Positions 15,369 through 23,181 of a stretch of DNA of 29,657 nucleotides are shown one piece after another (position 1 is the first letter of the stretch; the number at the start of each line of letters is the position of its first letter). Under the pieces are notes generated by a model that searched no databases, was not told the DNA's origin, and saw only the letters and a list, made by a program, of their open reading frames with translations. A program made the position numbers and the translations under genes. The stretch lies in NCBI GenBank assembly GCA_964370085.1, contig CAYJHI010000008.1, positions 1 to 29,657 of the forward strand, read 5' to 3'. This DNA is from CARZYU01 sp964370085 (GTDB lineage Bacteria > Bacillota_I > Bacilli_A > RF39 > UBA660).

Positions 15369-17471
15369 ATGCAAGAAAAAGTATTGGAAATATTACAAAA
15401 TAATGATCGTGCTCTAACGGTAGAAGAAATAGGAAGTATCCTAGGATTTGAAACAGCAAGTGATTATCAAGCTCTAGGAAATTTGCTTAGACAATTAGTA
15501 AATGAAAGCATTGTTTATCATTCTAATAAAGATAAATACATGTTGTTAGAATTGAGTCATTTAAAGAAAGGTGTATTAAGAACAAATCGTAAAGGATTTG
15601 GTTTTGTTGATGTTGAAAATCAAGAAGAAGATGTTTACATTAACAAAGATAATTTAAATGGTGCTATTCATAATGATATTGTTTTAGTAGAAATGATTAG
15701 TAAAAAGAACCTTTCAAAAACAGAAGGTCGTATATTGAAAATTGTTGAGAGAACAAGTGATGAGTATATAGGAGAAATTGTTAAGAAAAAGGGAGATTGT
15801 TTTGTAGAACTAGATGATGATAAAGTAAATTTAGAAATAGAAATACCTCGTAAAAAGATAGGTAATTTAGTCGAAGGACATAAAGTTAAAGTAAAATTAA
15901 CTAATAAAATTGCCAATAATAGATATTACGGAGAAGTAATTAAAATAATAGGTCATAAACATGATCCAGGAGTAGATATCTTATCAATAGTGTATAAATA
16001 CAACATAAACGATATCTTTAGTGATAAAACATTGGAAGAAGTATCAAAAATACCAAGTGAAGTTCTACCAGAAGAAAAAGAAGGAAGAAGAGATCTTACT
16101 AATGAAGTTATTTTTACTATAGATGGAGACGATACTAGAGATATAGATGATGCCATTGCTATTAATAAGCTAGACAATGGAAACTACTTATTGGGGGTAC
16201 ATATTGCTGACGTATCTTATTATGTTAAAGAAGGAACATCACTAGATGATGACGCAGTAGAAAGAGGTACAAGTGTTTATTTAGTAGATCGCGTAATACC
16301 GATGTTACCACATGAACTTTCTAATGGTATATGTTCCCTAAACCCTAACGTTGAAAGATTAGCCATGAGTTGTGATATGGAAATAGATTCTGATGGTAAA
16401 GTAGTTAATTATGAAATATACGAGAGTGTTATAAAATCTAATATTCAAATGACTTATAAAAAGGTTAATAAATTCCTAGAAGAAGGAATAGTAGAAGAGG
16501 GATATGAATCTTTCACAGAAAAACTAACACTAATGAAAGAGTTATCTGATATTTTAAGAAAAATGAAAGATAAAAGAGGATATCTAGATTTTGATGTGGA
16601 TGAAGCTAAAATATTAGTAGATGAGACTGGAAAACCGACAGAAGTTGTTCTTAGAAACAGAGGAACAGGTGAAAGAATCATTGAAGATTTTATGATTGCA
16701 GCTAACGAAGCAGTAGCAACTCATATTTTCTACATGAACCTACCATTTATCTATCGTATACACGAATTTCCTAAAGAAGAAAAGATATCAAGTTATTTAA
16801 CTTTCTTAGGTAATTTAGGTATAACAACAACTGGTAATATGAAAAGCACTAATCCTAAAGCAATCCAAAACTTATTAGAAAGCTTAAAAGACCGTGAAGA
16901 ATTTAAAATATTATCTAGTTTATTATTAAGAAACATGCAAAAAGCTATATACAGTTCTGAAAACAAAGGACATTATGGATTAGCAAGTAAATGCTATACT
17001 CACTTTACTTCTCCAATTAGACGTTATCCTGATACAACAGTACATAGATTATTAAGAACGTATCTAGTAAAAGGAAAAATGGATTCAGGAACAACAGGAT
17101 ATTGGGAAAAGAAACTATTGCTTATTGCTGACCATTCATCTATAAAAGAAAGAGCAGCCATTGACTGTGAAAGAGAAGTAGAAGATATGAAAATGGCTGA
17201 GTATATGGAAGAACATATTGGAGAAGAATTTGAAGGAATGATCTCTAGTGTAACAAGTTTTGGGATGTTTATTGAATTAGACAACCTAATCGAAGGGCTA
17301 GTACCAATAAAAGATATGAAAGACTTTTTCCATTTTGATGAATTGACACTATCTCTAGTAGGAGAAAGAACAAAAGCCAAATATACTATTGGAGAAAGAG
17401 TCTTAGTTAAAGTAGTAAAAGCCTCTAAAGAAGATAAAACAATAGATTTTGAAATTATAAAAAAATTATGA
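15369..17471 (+). CDS. rnr: Ribonuclease R
   Basis: A 700-residue 3'-5' exoribonuclease that degrades structured RNA and acts with tmRNA/SmpB in nonstop mRNA decay. Domain order: N-terminal winged-helix (1-65), cold-shock OB domains (about 66-195), the RNB catalytic domain with metal-binding aspartates in IDGDDTRDIDDAI (Asp252, Asp258, Asp260, Asp261), and a C-terminal S1 domain (about 620-700, EFEGMISSVTSFGMFIEL). It ends right after S1 (DFEIIKKL) and lacks the long lysine-rich tail of E. coli and Bacillus RNase R, so it is shorter than those. smpB follows 12 bases later. Confidence 0.97.
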   Translation: MQEKVLEILQNNDRALTVEEIGSILGFETASDYQALGNLLRQLVNESIVYHSNKDKYMLLELSHLKKGVLRTNRKGFGFVDVENQEEDVYINKDNLNGAIHNDIVLVEMISKKNLSKTEGRILKIVERTSDEYIGEIVKKKGDCFVELDDDKVNLEIEIPRKKIGNLVEGHKVKVKLTNKIANNRYYGEVIKIIGHKHDPGVDILSIVYKYNINDIFSDKTLEEVSKIPSEVLPEEKEGRRDLTNEVIFTIDGDDTRDIDDAIAINKLDNGNYLLGVHIADVSYYVKEGTSLDDDAVERGTSVYLVDRVIPMLPHELSNGICSLNPNVERLAMSCDMEIDSDGKVVNYEIYESVIKSNIQMTYKKVNKFLEEGIVEEGYESFTEKLTLMKELSDILRKMKDKRGYLDFDVDEAKILVDETGKPTEVVLRNRGTGERIIEDFMIAANEAVATHIFYMNLPFIYRIHEFPKEEKISSYLTFLGNLGITTTGNMKSTNPKAIQNLLESLKDREEFKILSSLLLRNMQKAIYSSENKGHYGLASKCYTHFTSPIRRYPDTTVHRLLRTYLVKGKMDSGTTGYWEKKLLLIADHSSIKERAAIDCEREVEDMKMAEYMEEHIGEEFEGMISSVTSFGMFIELDNLIEGLVPIKDMKDFFHFDELTLSLVGERTKAKYTIGERVLVKVVKASKEDKTIDFEIIKKL

Positions 17472-17483
17472 TAGGAGGAAAAA

Positions 17484-17921
17484 GTGGAAATATTTAATCG
17501 TAAAGCAAGACATGAATACTTTATAGAAGATGAATATGAGTGTGGAATAGTTCTAAAAGGAACAGAAGTAAAATCAATTCGTCAAGGTAAATGCAATATA
17601 AAAGATAGTTATGCAATAGTTAGAAATGATGAAGTATTTCTACTAAATACTCATATCGCAACTTATGAAGAAGGAAATATCTTCAATCATGAAGAAACCA
17701 GAACTAGAAAATTATTATTAAATAAAAAAGAAATAAAAAAAATAAAGGACAAAGTAGACTTAGAAGGGTTAACTTTAATACCTTTAAAACTATATTTTTT
17801 TAGGAATAGAGCTAAAATACTATTAGGTGTTTGTCGAGGTAAAAAGAATTATGATAAAAGACAAACAATTAAAGAAAGAGATATAAAAAGAGATATGGAG
17901 AAAGCAATGAAGTACAAGTAA
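17484..17921 (+). CDS. smpB: SsrA-binding protein SmpB
   Basis: A 145-residue protein that binds the tRNA-like domain of tmRNA and brings it to stalled ribosomes. It carries the expected NRKARHEYFI start, the GIVLKGTEVKSIRQGKCNI barrel, IPLKLYF, and the basic C-terminal tail (YDKRQTIKERDIKRD) that enters the mRNA channel. The start is a GTG preceded by TAGGAGGA. It is cotranscribed with rnr; its RNA partner is encoded about 0.9 kb downstream. Confidence 0.97.
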   Translation: MEIFNRKARHEYFIEDEYECGIVLKGTEVKSIRQGKCNIKDSYAIVRNDEVFLLNTHIATYEEGNIFNHEETRTRKLLLNKKEIKKIKDKVDLEGLTLIPLKLYFFRNRAKILLGVCRGKKNYDKRQTIKERDIKRDMEKAMKYK

Positions 17922-17933
17922 TTGCTTTTTTCT
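17901..17933 (+). terminator. Terminator of rnr-smpB
   Basis: Stem AAAGCAAT/ATTGCTTT, 12-base loop, T run. The smpB stop codon (17919-17921) spans the end of the loop and the first stem base. Confidence 0.88.
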
Positions 17934-17950
17934 TTATTTTGTGGTATAAT
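17922..17950 (+). promoter_or_regulatory. Promoter of the kinase-fold gene, overlapping the smpB terminator
   Basis: TTGCTT (17922-17927), 17 bases, TATAAT (17945-17950) with TGG before the -10. The -35 is inside the right arm of the terminator stem. Confidence 0.75.
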
Positions 17951-17974
17951 ATGACAACTTTAAGGAGTGATAAC

Positions 17975-18814
17975 ATGTCAAAAGTAAAAATAAATGAACG
18001 TTCGATTTTACTTGATGAAAGCATTTTAAAAAAGTATCCTATATTTGATACACCTGCAACAGGATCAATGCCAAGGACTTACGTTTTAACACATAAAGAA
18101 TTAAAAACAATGGGACCAGCATGTACATTAGATATGAAAACCATATTACCTTATCCAAAAGTTTTCGTAAAAATACCGATGAATGGAAACGGTGAACAAG
18201 ATTATGATCCTGCCACACTTCCCAAATCACTAGTAAAAAATCTAAAACTATTTGCTTCGTGCAAAAATGAAAGCTTTATCTTTCCAGAAGCACATATAAC
18301 AACAGGAGCAAATAGTTTTAACACACCGATAGGTACAGTTTCTGAATATATAGATGGTAATAACCTATGGGATGTCCCTTTTATTGGTAGTTTTAAACAA
18401 CTAGAAAAAAATATAAATAAAATTGCAGAAGACAGTGAGTTATTAACAATTAATAAAATTAAAATATATGATTTATCAATAGCAAATGTAATGTATAATA
18501 ATAAAAGTTTCAAGATTATAGATTGTGAAGAATATAAAAGTACACCAAGAAGTAACGATGTAGAGGCAATAAGAAAACACAATGATGAAATGATAAATAA
18601 TTTACTGATTTCAATTATCAAAGTTGGATTAGAATATAGTGATCTGAATTATTTAGATAGAAATATCTACCGAACTTTGGAAAATGAGCTAAAAACTGGA
18701 ATTCACACTAGAACAGAATATTTAGAAAAATTACAAAATACATTAGAAGTAAAAGGTAACACAGTAGTACCAACATTAAAAAAAGGACGCAATATTATCA
18801 ATTTGTATAGGTAA
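17975..18814 (+). CDS. Protein-kinase-fold protein of unknown substrate
   Basis: A 279-residue cytosolic protein that I do not recognise as a named gene. Its residues fit the eukaryotic-like/aminoglycoside kinase fold in order: Lys66 in KVFVKIP (strand 3 lysine), a hinge-like SEYIDGNNLWD (123-133), the catalytic-loop pattern Asp166-LSIA-Asn171 (Asp to Asn spacing of five, as in HRDxxxxN), and a metal-binding Asp183 in KIIDCEEYK (replacing DFG). The His of HRD is Tyr165. No glycine-rich loop is evident in the first 60 residues. It has its own promoter and sits between smpB and ssrA. The next transcription unit is tmRNA, with no terminator visible between. Substrate could be a small molecule, RNA or protein. 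Confidence refers to the gene and the fold, not to activity. Confidence 0.75.
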   Translation: MSKVKINERSILLDESILKKYPIFDTPATGSMPRTYVLTHKELKTMGPACTLDMKTILPYPKVFVKIPMNGNGEQDYDPATLPKSLVKNLKLFASCKNESFIFPEAHITTGANSFNTPIGTVSEYIDGNNLWDVPFIGSFKQLEKNINKIAEDSELLTINKIKIYDLSIANVMYNNKSFKIIDCEEYKSTPRSNDVEAIRKHNDEMINNLLISIIKVGLEYSDLNYLDRNIYRTLENELKTGIHTRTEYLEKLQNTLEVKGNTVVPTLKKGRNIINLYR

Positions 18815-18815
18815 A

Positions 18816-18844
18816 TGGACAATGAAATAAAAATATGCTATAAT
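18816..18844 (+). promoter_or_regulatory. Promoter of ssrA (tmRNA)
   Basis: TGGACA (18816-18821), 17 bases, TATAAT (18839-18844), with TGC before the -10. It is the best-formed promoter in the window, fitting a highly expressed stable RNA. The mature 5' end is 16 bases past the -10. Confidence 0.88.
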
Positions 18845-18859
18845 TAACTTATGGTATAT

Positions 18860-19210
18860 GGGGCTGACTTGGTTTCGACAGAAATAATAGAGCATAGATG
18901 GCAAGTCGCTTGATTAGTCGTAAGCTAATCACATAAAAATAACTGGAAATACAAAATTCCAACCAGCTTTTGCTTAATAGAAGCGATAAAAGCTACTTTG
19001 CCTAATCTTTCTTACGTGATTAAAGCAAGGTTAAATAAGTAAGATATAATTAATACTAGGCCTATAGTATTAATAGAAACAATAAGGCTAGAATATCTCT
19101 TTGGTCGTCAATTACTTTTTAGATATTTGAACTTAATTAGTTGACTAAACTTGTAGAGGTTTATGTATCGTTATTTTTGGACGGGAGTTCAATTCTCCCC
19201 AGCTCCACCA
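18860..19210 (+). ncRNA. ssrA: Transfer-messenger RNA (tmRNA)
   Basis: A one-piece tmRNA. The 5' end GGGGCUG pairs over seven bases with CAGCUCC before the encoded 3' CCA, including the G-U pair. The D-like segment GACUUGGUUUCGACAG and the T arm GGGAG-UUCAAUU-CUCCC are present. The mRNA-like part holds a resume site after UAACU and a short tag frame; the middle contains pseudoknot-rich sequence. It rescues stalled ribosomes with SmpB, adding a degradation tag. It sits downstream of rnr and smpB. The ends are set by the acceptor stem and CCA. Confidence 0.98.
18945..18977 (+). other. tmRNA proteolysis-tag reading frame
   Basis: By alignment with the B. subtilis tmRNA resume site (UAACU then GGC), translation would resume at GGA (18945) and encode GNTKFQPAFA before TAA and TAG. 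With the alanine carried by the tmRNA, the tag is A-GNTKFQPAFA. It is short and ends AFA instead of the common ALAA. The other frames give no tag ending in small hydrophobic residues. Confidence 0.85.
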
Positions 19211-19222
19211 GAAGAAATTAAT

Positions 19223-19249
19223 CGAACTTATTGAAAGTTCGTTTTTTTT
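19223..19249 (+). terminator. Terminator of ssrA
   Basis: Stem CGAACTT/AAGTTCG followed by eight T, starting 13 bases after CCA. Confidence 0.93.
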
Positions 19250-19306
19250 ATGATAAATTTGACATTCAATACCAAAAGTGATATACCTATATTAGGAGGA
19301 AGACTT

Positions 19307-19681
19307 ATGAGAAACAACAACTTAGAAACAATAAGTACACAAACAATTAACGAAGAATATCATCTATTAAGTAAAACTCAATACTTAAGTGGTAATATCA
19401 CAATGACAAAACATTATGTCGTGAAAGATGATGTGAAAACATATTTAGGAACAACATCAAACGGTGGAGACGATTCATACCGCGAAGATGTGTTAGTAAC
19501 CCCTAATAATGTTATATTAGTATGTACAAATCTAGATACACCAGAAGATTGGGAAAACGGTATTAAAAAAGCTTTTGATTTGAAAACAGGAGCCTTAGTA
19601 CCTATGCCAAGAAACCTGGTTTTAGATAAAGAAATAATCGAGGAAGCATCAAAACAAATGATAAAATCAAGAGCTAACTAA
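19307..19681 (+). CDS. Unknown 124-residue cytosolic protein
   Basis: No known family is recognised. The protein has no signal peptide or membrane segment. It looks like a small alpha/beta protein: strands such as ITMTKHYVVKDDVKTYLG and NNVILVCTNL, an acidic TPEDWENGIKKAF helix, and a C-terminal helix EIIEEASKQMIKSR. It lacks Cys pairs or obvious metal sites. The reading frame is open from 19250, but TAGGAGGA at 19293-19300 fixes the start at 19307. No clear promoter was seen; it could be read through from ssrA. It has its own terminator, whose loop carries its stop codon. Confidence 0.75.
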   Translation: MRNNNLETISTQTINEEYHLLSKTQYLSGNITMTKHYVVKDDVKTYLGTTSNGGDDSYREDVLVTPNNVILVCTNLDTPEDWENGIKKAFDLKTGALVPMPRNLVLDKEIIEEASKQMIKSRAN

Positions 19682-19693
19682 GGCTCTTTTTTT
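19669..19693 (+). terminator. Terminator of the 124-residue protein gene
   Basis: Stem AAGAGC/GCTCTT with loop TAACTAAG, then T run. The TAA stop (19679-19681) is in the loop. Confidence 0.88.
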
Positions 19694-19723
19694 ATGAAAA
19701 ATATTTATTAATTTATCAAAATA

Positions 19724-19732
19724 TGATAAAAT
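19724..19732 (+). promoter_or_regulatory. Extended -10 promoter of the YwaF-like gene
   Basis: TGA followed by TAAAAT (19727-19732), 17 bases before the start codon, with AAAGAGGTG between. An overlapping TATGAT (19722-19727) is an alternative. Confidence 0.5.
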
Positions 19733-19749
19733 CTCTAAAGAGGTGTTAT

Positions 19750-20496
19750 ATGTCGAATTTCTTTAGTTTTGAACCAGGTTTTTTTAATTTTGAAGTTTTT
19801 GGATGGATTCACATATTAATAAGTATATTAATGATAATAGGAATAATTTTAATATATATTTATAAAGACAAAATAAGAAAAATAAAAAATCAGAATAAAA
19901 TTTTTAGATATACTATAAGTGCACTTATGTTAGTAAATATGTTGATTTACTACTTAGAAGCTATAATTAATGGTCATTATTCTCTAGAAGTGCATCTGCC
20001 TTTCCATCTGTGTTTTATAAGTGGATTTTTCTTTATATACACATTAATAACAAATAATAAAAAACTATTCAAATATGCTTATTTCTTTTCGTTTATAGGA
20101 CCGTTACCTGCTATTATACTGCCTGATTTGATAACAGGCTTTGATCGTTTTATATTTTGGCACTTTATCATAAGTCATCATATATTTTTAATGGCTAGCT
20201 TATATTGCTTATTTGTCTTAAAATGGAAAGTAAATAAAATAGACATAATTAAATCATTTGTAATAGCAAATATATATTTCTTATTTATTTTTATCTTTAA
20301 TTTAATTTTTGGTACTAATTATGTTATGACAACCCAATTACCAGTACATGTAATAGAAATGTTTCCTTTTTTAGAAGGGTTCAACAATCCTGTGTTTTGG
20401 TTGTATTTAGCAGGTACTGTAGCTATAGTAATTGCTTATATACCAGTAAAAATAATAAATAAAAAACATCGACAAGAAAAAGAAGAGACCAGTTGA
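19750..20496 (+). CDS. YwaF/TIGR02206-type integral membrane protein
   Basis: A 248-residue membrane protein with six to seven hydrophobic spans. The conserved pattern of this family is visible: VHLPFHLCFISGFFF (about 85-100), a PLPAIILPDL segment, and HFIISHHIFLMASLY with paired histidines (about 140-155). Function is not established. The ATG at 19750 has AAAGAGGTG in good position. It is a single-gene unit with its own promoter and terminator. The last residues (HRQEKEETS) are encoded inside the terminator's left arm. Confidence 0.85.
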   Translation: MSNFFSFEPGFFNFEVFGWIHILISILMIIGIILIYIYKDKIRKIKNQNKIFRYTISALMLVNMLIYYLEAIINGHYSLEVHLPFHLCFISGFFFIYTLITNNKKLFKYAYFFSFIGPLPAIILPDLITGFDRFIFWHFIISHHIFLMASLYCLFVLKWKVNKIDIIKSFVIANIYFLFIFIFNLIFGTNYVMTTQLPVHVIEMFPFLEGFNNPVFWLYLAGTVAIVIAYIPVKIINKKHRQEKEETS

Positions 20497-20517
20497 AAAA
20501 GTAAGTCTCTTTTTCTT
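20478..20517 (+). terminator. Terminator of the YwaF-like gene
   Basis: A long stem pairs AAAGAAGAGAC (ending 20489) with GTCTCTTTTTC (starting 20505), with G-U pairing, and ends T-rich. The TGA stop (20494-20496) is in the loop. Confidence 0.82.
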
Positions 20518-20551
20518 TATCTTGAATTAATTATCTTTAAATGTTAAAATA

Positions 20552-20557
20552 TATAAT
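20552..20557 (+). promoter_or_regulatory. -10 element of the V/P/E-rich membrane protein gene
   Basis: TATAAT, 21 bases before the start codon; the segment TATAATATAAGAATAGAAGG is identical to that before rnr. The -35 is not clear. Confidence 0.6.
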
Positions 20558-20578
20558 ATAAGAATAGAAGGTGAATAT

Positions 20579-20956
20579 ATGGAATTTATTATTTCGTTTT
20601 TTAGGGATACACTAGATGGTACTAATTATGTAATATGGTTAATTGTCATAGGTATCTTAATTATGTCTTGTATTGGCTATTTAGCAGAAAGACACTTTGC
20701 GAAAAAAGAAAAAGAAGCAATGTATGCAAAAGCAAATATTGATGATAATACCAATAATAAGGAAAATTTAGTACAAGAAGTAAAACAAGCAGAATTGCCA
20801 GTACAACCACCAGTACAACCAGCAGTGGTTGAAACTAAAGTGGAAGTGGCACAACCAGAAGTAATATCAACACCTGTAGAAGAAGTAAAACAAGCAGAAA
20901 TTACACCCGAAGTAAAAGCGGTAGAAGAGCCAGTTATACCGACTGTAACTCAATAA
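20579..20956 (+). CDS. Unknown membrane-anchored protein with V/P/E-rich tail
   Basis: A 125-residue protein with one N-terminal transmembrane helix (about 17-36, YVIWLIVIGILIMSCIGYL), a basic stretch (RHFAKKEKEA) and a low-complexity tail. The tail is made of valine, proline, glutamate and glutamine, with a partly repeated EVKQAE unit (around residues 67 and 103). The positive stretch after the helix suggests an N-out/C-in topology, so the disordered tail would be cytosolic. No family is recognised. GAAGGTG precedes the ATG. It lies just before cdaA but has its own promoter and so may be unrelated. V/P/E-rich tails often serve as spacers or docking arms; this is inference. Confidence 0.7.
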   Translation: MEFIISFFRDTLDGTNYVIWLIVIGILIMSCIGYLAERHFAKKEKEAMYAKANIDDNTNNKENLVQEVKQAELPVQPPVQPAVVETKVEVAQPEVISTPVEEVKQAEITPEVKAVEEPVIPTVTQ

Positions 20957-20959
20957 AAT

Positions 20960-20989
20960 TTGCTATATCAGGTCTTAATTTGTTATAAT
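20960..20989 (+). promoter_or_regulatory. Promoter of cdaA-cdaR
   Basis: TTGCTA (20960-20965), 18 bases, TATAAT (20984-20989), with TGT before the -10. Confidence 0.75.
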
Positions 20990-21017
20990 ATTAAATACAC
21001 ATATAAAGGAGTATAAA

Positions 21018-21845
21018 ATGACAATTACATTCACAACCGTTATTGATTTACTAAGAAATTTAGTAGATATAACTTTAGTATGGCTTATCTTTTATTTCAT
21101 ACTAAAAAATATAAGAAACAATGTTAAATTAACTTTAATTTTTAAAGGAGTAGCAATTGTAATTCTTTTACAATTAGTTAGTGGTTGGTTAAATCTAACT
21201 ACACTTAACTTATTACTAGAATACATTATAATGTGGGGACCACTTGCATTAATAATTGTTTTCCAACCTGAAATAAGAACTATTTTAGAACAATTAGGAA
21301 GAAGTCAATTATTAGGAAGACATAAAGTATTAACTGTAGATGAAAGAGAAAGATTAGTATATGAAATAGTACAAGCTATGGATTATTTAAGAAAAACAAG
21401 AATAGGTGCACTTATCGTCTTAGAAAGAGATAGCACTCTAGCCAATTATATAGATCGTGCTAAAAATATCTATGCTGATCTATCAAGCGATCTACTAATA
21501 TCTATTTTCTTCCCTAAAAATCCTTTGCATGATGGTGCAGTAATCATTCAAGGAAACAGAGTGACTTGTGCTGGAGCCGTTTTGCCAACGAGTAACAACG
21601 CAAAAGCCAACAGAAGATTAGGTACTCGTCATAGAGCTGCTTTAGGAATAGCAGAAGAATCAGATGCTATTGCATTAATTGTATCTGAAGAAACAGGAAG
21701 AATTTCCATTGCTGTTAAAGGAGAACTATTCTACAATTTATCAATGGATGATGTTAGAATGATGTTAATCGATGAATTAAGACCTAAAAAAGATTCTGAT
21801 TTAGAAATGGAAGAGGATGAGATATATGAAGAAGATAATGCGTAG
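21018..21845 (+). CDS. cdaA: Diadenylate cyclase CdaA
   Basis: A 275-residue membrane enzyme that makes c-di-AMP from two ATP, a messenger controlling potassium, osmotic balance and wall synthesis. Three N-terminal transmembrane helices (within residues 8-82) are followed by the DAC domain. The catalytic DGA (172-174, LHDGAVII) and RHR (204-206, GTRHRAALG) motifs are intact. The C-terminal tail is very acidic (EMEEDEIYEEDN). AAAGGAG precedes the ATG. It overlaps cdaR by 20 bases, so the two are coupled. Confidence 0.97.
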   Translation: MTITFTTVIDLLRNLVDITLVWLIFYFILKNIRNNVKLTLIFKGVAIVILLQLVSGWLNLTTLNLLLEYIIMWGPLALIIVFQPEIRTILEQLGRSQLLGRHKVLTVDERERLVYEIVQAMDYLRKTRIGALIVLERDSTLANYIDRAKNIYADLSSDLLISIFFPKNPLHDGAVIIQGNRVTCAGAVLPTSNNAKANRRLGTRHRAALGIAEESDAIALIVSEETGRISIAVKGELFYNLSMDDVRMMLIDELRPKKDSDLEMEEDEIYEEDNA

Positions 21846-23181
21846 TATAGGAAAAGGTATTCGTCATATTATTTCTTTCTTTGATAAAATTTTAATTACC
21901 CCTATAACAAAAGGAATTTTGAAATTAACCACTGTTATTAAAAATAATGGTCAAGGAATGGAAAAAATAATAAGTCGTAAAAGCAGTTTGATAGTAATAT
22001 CACTAATATTGGCATTCGCTGTCTTTGTAGTAATAGATAGAGAATCAAACATGTTTTTAAATCAATATGCCGAAGTTATTTATAACCACCCTGTAACAGC
22101 AGTATATAATGAAGAAAAATATGTAATTGAAGGTTTACCAGAAACTGTTGATATTACTTTAATAGGTGAAAGTAGACATATTTATTTAGCTAAACAATCA
22201 CCAACTAGAGAAGTAACTGTTGATTTAACAGGGTTAGATGTAGGGCAACATAGAGTGTCATTAAGATATTCGCAAAGCGTTACGTCACTAGATTATAAGT
22301 TGGATCCATCAACGATTATGGTTAATATTTATGAAAAAGTTTCAGAAACAAGACCTTTAACCTATGAAGTATTACATATGGAAGATTTAGATAGTAAACT
22401 GTATATAAAGAATATAGAATTAGATCGTGATGATGTTATTATTAAAGGTGCAGAACATCAATTATTAGAAGTTGCCACAGTAAAAGCTCTTCTTGATATT
22501 AATGAAATAAATAATATTCAAGCAGGAGATATTAATGTTACTGATATACCATTAGTAGCATATGATACTAACGGTAATGTAGTGGATGTTGAAATTGTAC
22601 CAAACAAAGTAAATGCTAATGTAACTATTACTTCACCTAGTAAAGAAGTGCCACTTAAAATAGTTCCTGAAGGAGAATTAGCGTTTGGGATGTCAATAGA
22701 ATCGATTGATACCAATGTAACAACAGTAATTGTTTATGGTGAAGAAGATGTTGTTAATAGTTTAGAAAGTTTAACTGTTCCGATTGATGTAACAGGACTA
22801 GATGCTAACAAAGAGTTTAATATTAATATACCATTACCTACGGGAATTACTGATGTAAGTACTAAGACTGCAGTTATCAAAGTTAATGTTGATACTCTAG
22901 TAACAAAAGAGTATGAAGATCAAGGGATAGTGGCAGAAAACTTAGCATCAGATTTAAAAGTACAAGCATTAACAGAAACAGATGGAATTGTAACAGTTGT
23001 AGTACAAGGAAGTCAGTCAGCTATTGATAGCTTAGATACTTCAACTATCAAGGCATATATTGATTTAGAAGGATATGGTGTCGGAGAACATGAAGTAGAA
23101 GTAGAAGTGACCGGAGGGGATTTGAAACTTAACTACTCTTCGAAAACAACAAAAGTAAAAGTTCGTATAACAGAAAAATAA
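21826..23181 (+). CDS. cdaR: CdaA regulatory protein with YbbR domains
   Basis: A 451-residue membrane-bound regulator of CdaA. A basic cytosolic start is followed by one transmembrane helix (about 46-66, SLIVISLILAFAVFVVID), then an extracellular part of three to four YbbR-type beta repeats of about 80-90 residues. Recurrent phrases such as VDLTGLDVGQHRV, IDVTGLDANKEFN and IDLEGYGVGEHEV mark the repeats. ATG 21826 is preferred over 21817 by spacing from the GAGG. In most Firmicutes glmM follows cdaR; here the operon ends with a terminator. Confidence 0.93.
   Translation: MKKIMRSIGKGIRHIISFFDKILITPITKGILKLTTVIKNNGQGMEKIISRKSSLIVISLILAFAVFVVIDRESNMFLNQYAEVIYNHPVTAVYNEEKYVIEGLPETVDITLIGESRHIYLAKQSPTREVTVDLTGLDVGQHRVSLRYSQSVTSLDYKLDPSTIMVNIYEKVSETRPLTYEVLHMEDLDSKLYIKNIELDRDDVIIKGAEHQLLEVATVKALLDINEINNIQAGDINVTDIPLVAYDTNGNVVDVEIVPNKVNANVTITSPSKEVPLKIVPEGELAFGMSIESIDTNVTTVIVYGEEDVVNSLESLTVPIDVTGLDANKEFNINIPLPTGITDVSTKTAVIKVNVDTLVTKEYEDQGIVAENLASDLKVQALTETDGIVTVVVQGSQSAIDSLDTSTIKAYIDLEGYGVGEHEVEVEVTGGDLKLNYSSKTTKVKVRITEK

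Noticed and set aside
18202..18621. 139-codon minus-strand frame opposite the kinase-fold gene
   Set aside because: No ribosome-binding site, and the plus-strand frame has a promoter, ribosome-binding site and kinase-like residues in order.
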